NCBI GenBank assembly: GCA_963575645.1 | Contig: OY754467.1 | Span: 26,036,501-26,100,500 of the forward strand | Length of the DNA stretch: 64,000 bases | Direction: 5' to 3' | DNA from: Xanthostigma xanthostigma | Taxonomy: Eukaryota > Arthropoda > Insecta > Raphidioptera > Raphidiidae | Part shown: one piece after another, positions 61,288 through 64,000 of the stretch | Numbering within the stretch: the first letter of the stretch is position 1 | Layout: each line of letters starts with the position of its first letter | Notes under the pieces: model-generated | What the model saw: the letters and a program-made list of their open reading frames with translations, nothing else | Told to the model about the DNA's origin: nothing | Databases searched by the model: none | Translations under genes and position numbers: made by a program

Positions 61288-64000
61288 ATGCGTTAAAATA
61301 ATGGTTAATATGCAGTTTGCATTTTCTTATGAGAGAATGATCCAAACCTGAATGTTATAGTGTAAATAGACTTACCTTTGTAAAATAAAGCAATTTTGCC
61401 TATAAGGACTGCGTTTAAATAATGGTTAATATGCAGTTTGCATTTTCTTATGAGAGAAAGATCCAAACCTGAATGTTATAGTGTAAATAGACTTACCTTC
61501 ATGAAATAAAGCAATTTTGCCTATAAGGACTCATTTTCCCCTTATTGTCATAAAGCACGTAAAAACTGCTTGTATGCGTTGAAATTATGGTTAATATGCA
61601 GTTGGCATTTTCTTATGAGAGAATGATCCAAACCTATATGTTATAGTGAAAATAGACTTACGTCTGTAAAATAACGCAATTTTGCCTATAAGGACTCATT
61701 TGCACGAAATTGTCGTGAAGCATGTAAAAACTGCTTGTCTGCGTTAAAATCATGGTTAATATGCAGTTTGCATTTTCTTATGAGAAAATGATCCAAACCT
61801 GAATGTTATAGTGAAAGTAGACTAACCTTTGTAAAATAAAACAATTTTGCCTTTAAGGACTTATTTCCACCTAATTGTCGTAAAACATGTGAAAACTGCT
61901 TGTCTGCGTGAAAATGATTGTAAATATGCAGTTTGCATTTTCTTATGAGAGAATGATCCAAACCTGAATGTTATAGTGTAAATAGACTTACTCTAATGAA
62001 ATAAAGCAGATTTGACTATAAGGACTCATTTGCCCCTAATTGTCATAAAGCATGTAAAAACTGTTTGTATGCGTTAAAATAATGGTTAATATGCAGTTTG
62101 CATTTTCTTATGAGAGAATGATCCAAACCTGAATGTAATAGTGAAAATAGACTTACCTTTGTAAAATAAAGCAATTTTGCCTATAAATACTTATTTGCAC
62201 GCAATTGTCGTGAAGCATGTAAAAACTGCTTGTCTGCGTGAAAATGATAGTAAATATGCAGTTTGCATTTTCCTATAAGAGAATGATCCAAACCTGAATG
62301 TTATAGTGTAAATAGACTTACCTTCATGAAATAAAGCAATTTTGCCTATAAAGACTCATTTGCACCTAATTGTCGTAAAGCATGTAAAAACTGCTTGCCT
62401 TCGTTTAAATAATGGTTAATATGCAGTTTGCATTTTCTTATGAGAGAAAGATCCAAACCTGAATGTTATAGTGTAAATAGACTTACCTTCATGAAATAAA
62501 GCAATTTTGCCTATAAGGACTCATTTGCCCCTTATTGTCATAAAGCATGTAAAAACTGCTTGTATGCGTTAAAATAATGGTTAATATGCAGTTTGCATTT
62601 TCTTATGAGAGAATGATCCAAACCTGAATGTTATAGTGTAAATAGACTTACCTTTGTAAAATAAAGCAATTTTGCCTATAAGGACTCATTTGCACGCAAT
62701 TGTCGTGAAGCATGTATAAACTGCTTGTCTGCGTAAAAATAATGGTTAATATGCAGTTTGCATTTTCTTATGAGAGTATGATCCATACCTGAATGTTATA
62801 GTGAAAGTAGACCCTACCTTTGTGAAATAAAACAATTTTGCCTTTAAGGACTTATTTCCACCTAATTGTCGTAAAACATGTGAAAACTCCTTGTCTGCGT
62901 GAAAATAATAGTAAATATGCAGTTTGCATTTTCTTATGAGAGAATGATCCAAACCTGAATGTTATAGTGTAAAATAGACTTACCCTCATGAAATAAAGCA
63001 CTTTTGCCTATAAGGACTCATTTGCACCTAATTGTCGTAAAGCATGTAAAAACTGCTTGTCAGCGTTAAAATAATGGTTAATATGCAGTTTGCATTTTCT
63101 TATGAGAGAATAATCCAAACCTTTGTTAAATAAAGCAATTTTGCCTATAAGGACTCATTTGCACGCAATTGTCGTGAAGCATGAAAAAACTGCTTGTCTG
63201 CGTTAAAATAATGGTTAATATGCAGTTTGCATTTTCTTATGAGAGAATGATCCAAACCTAAATGTTATAGTGTAAATAGACTTACCTTCAAGAAATAAAG
63301 CAATTTTGCCTATAGGGACTCATTTGCCCCTAATTGTCATAAAGCATGTAAAAACTGCTTGTCAGCGTTAAAATAATGGTTAATATGCAGTTTGCATTTT
63401 CTTATGAGAGAATGATCCAAACCTGAATGTTATAGTGTACATAGACTTACCTTCATGAAATAAAGCAATTTTGCTTATAAGGACTCATTTGCCCCTAATT
63501 GTCATAAAGCATGTAAAAATTGCTTGTATGCGTTAAAATAATGGTTAATATGCAGTTTGCATTTTCTTATGAGAGAATGATCCAAACCTGAATGTTATAG
63601 TGTAAATAGACTTACCTTTGTAAAATAAAGCAATTTTGCCTATAAGGACTCATTTGCACGCAATTGTCGTGAAGCATGTAAAAACTACTTGTCAGCGTTA
63701 AAATAATGGTTAATATGCAGTTTGCATTTTCTTATGAGAGAATGATCAAACCTGAATGTTATAGTGTAAATAGACTTACCATCATGAAATAAAGCAATTT
63801 TGCCTGTAAGGACTCATTTGCCCCTAATTGTCATAAAGCATGTAAAAACTGCTTGTCAGCGTTAAAATAATGGTTAATATGCAGTTTGCATTTTCTTATG
63901 AGAGAATGATCCAAACCTGAATGTTATAGTGTAAATAGACTTACTCTCATGAAATAAAGCAATTTTGCCTATAGAGACTCATTTGCACCTAATTGTCGTA
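61286..64000 (-). repeat. 5,539-bp higher-order repeat, copy cut by window edge
   Basis: The first 2.7 kb of a second HOR copy, running off the right edge. No difference from the first copy was found at the positions compared, and the 2.97-kb half has begun again at about 63,860, so at least two consecutive units exist. The window edge gives no information on how far the HOR continues. Confidence 0.9.
61555..62952 (-). repeat. Recurrent monomer cassette in 5,539-bp HOR, copy 2
   Basis: This copy sits exactly 5,539 bp to the right of the copy at 56016. All private variants compared are shared, including ACGTCTG, GTATAAACTGC and GATCCATACC. I found no difference between the two. Confidence 0.82.

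Larger units (their letters stand above)
2061..64000 (-). repeat. Satellite array, main reverse-oriented arm
   Basis: About 375 tandem copies of the same monomer lie here in the opposite orientation. Read on the + strand, units end in GATCCAAACCTG and contain AATAAAGCAATTTTGCC, GCATGTAAAAACTGCTTG and ATGCAGTTTGCATTTTCTTA. Most units are 165 bp; scattered indels of 1-8 bp and a few larger deletions mark particular variants. Recurrent subfamilies include one with GCCCCTAATTGTCATAAAGC, one with GCACGCAATTGTCGTGAAGC, one with TTATTTCCACCTAATTGTCG followed by AAAACATGTGAAAACTGC, and one with CAGCGTTAAAATAA after the TGCTTG core. I saw no return to the forward orientation after 2062, no foreign insertion and no unique sequence. 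There is no gene anywhere in this stretch; it holds only satellite. Confidence 0.97.

Noticed and set aside
17290..62952. Seven 68-codon minus-strand ORFs as a conserved small-protein gene family
   Set aside because: They start at TTG, read two adjacent satellite monomers in two frames because of a 1-bp insertion, have no recognisable domain or regulatory context, and are conserved only because the DNA blocks were duplicated recently.
1..64000. CRISPR array or other prokaryotic repeat system
   Set aside because: The whole 165-bp unit is homologous from copy to copy; there is no alternation of constant repeat and unrelated spacer, no leader and no cas gene.
1..64000. Transposon or retrotransposon content, or LTR-like repeats
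   Set aside because: No coding remnants, terminal inverted repeats, target-site duplications, poly(A) tails or primer-binding sites were seen; the inverted repeat at 2.06 kb consists of satellite monomers on both sides.
1..64000. CENP-B box
   Set aside because: No stretch resembling the NTTCG....CGGGN core was seen; the occasional CTTCGTTTAAATAATGG lacks the GGGA half and is confined to one cassette monomer.
1..64000. tRNA, rRNA or small RNA genes
   Set aside because: No cloverleaf, A/B box pair or rRNA-like GC-rich conserved segments; base composition and sequence are uniform satellite throughout.
1..64000. Assignment to a specific named satellite family or species
   Set aside because: Length and AT-richness fit many plant, animal and protist satellites; I do not recognise the monomer, and a database search (for example against Dfam/Repbase or satellite collections) would be needed to decide.

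Overview
The window is one uninterrupted tandem satellite array. A monomer of about 165 bp fills all 64,000 bases, about 388 copies. No unique flank, gene, RNA gene, transposon or CRISPR array is visible, and both window edges lie inside the array. The DNA is AT-rich: one monomer counted by hand has 52 G+C of 165, about 31.5%. A nucleosome-sized, AT-rich unit organised into multi-kilobase higher-order repeats (HORs) is typical of eukaryotic centromeric or pericentromeric heterochromatin. I do not recognise the family and cannot name the organism; a centromeric role is inference.

Layout. Bases 1-2062 carry the monomer in one orientation (called + here; each unit starts CAGGTTTGGA, at 1, 166, 331 and so on). 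At 2061/2062 the array flips, and everything from there to 64,000 is in the opposite orientation. The flip is a fold-back: the monomer at 1156-1320 is a perfect reverse complement of 2326-2490, and 1321-2062 is about 99% identical, inverted, to 9829-10570 and 12138-12879.

The rest is a patchwork of monomer subfamilies amplified as blocks: an 8-monomer tandem duplication (6061-8700); a 14-to-16-monomer duplication (9.4-14.0 kb); a 3.8-4.0 kb tandem HOR (15.1-22.8 kb); a recurrent cassette of roughly 8-10 monomers found complete or partial at about 16.1, 19.9, 29.3, 32.8, 36.9, 44.5, 56.0 and 61.6 kb; a 2.97 kb block shared by 38.9-41.9 and 58.3-61.3 kb; and a 5,539-bp HOR at the right end, present once in full and once cut by the window edge. 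In the positions I compared, the right-hand blocks are practically identical, whereas duplicate blocks to the left differ at several to many sites. The youngest amplification therefore seems to be on the right.

Nothing here encodes a protein convincingly. The only open frames, seven 68-codon TTG-start frames, come from a 1-bp insertion in one monomer variant that removes an in-frame stop. The DNA is best read as a structural or chromatin substrate that evolves by unequal exchange, conversion-like copying and at least one inversion.
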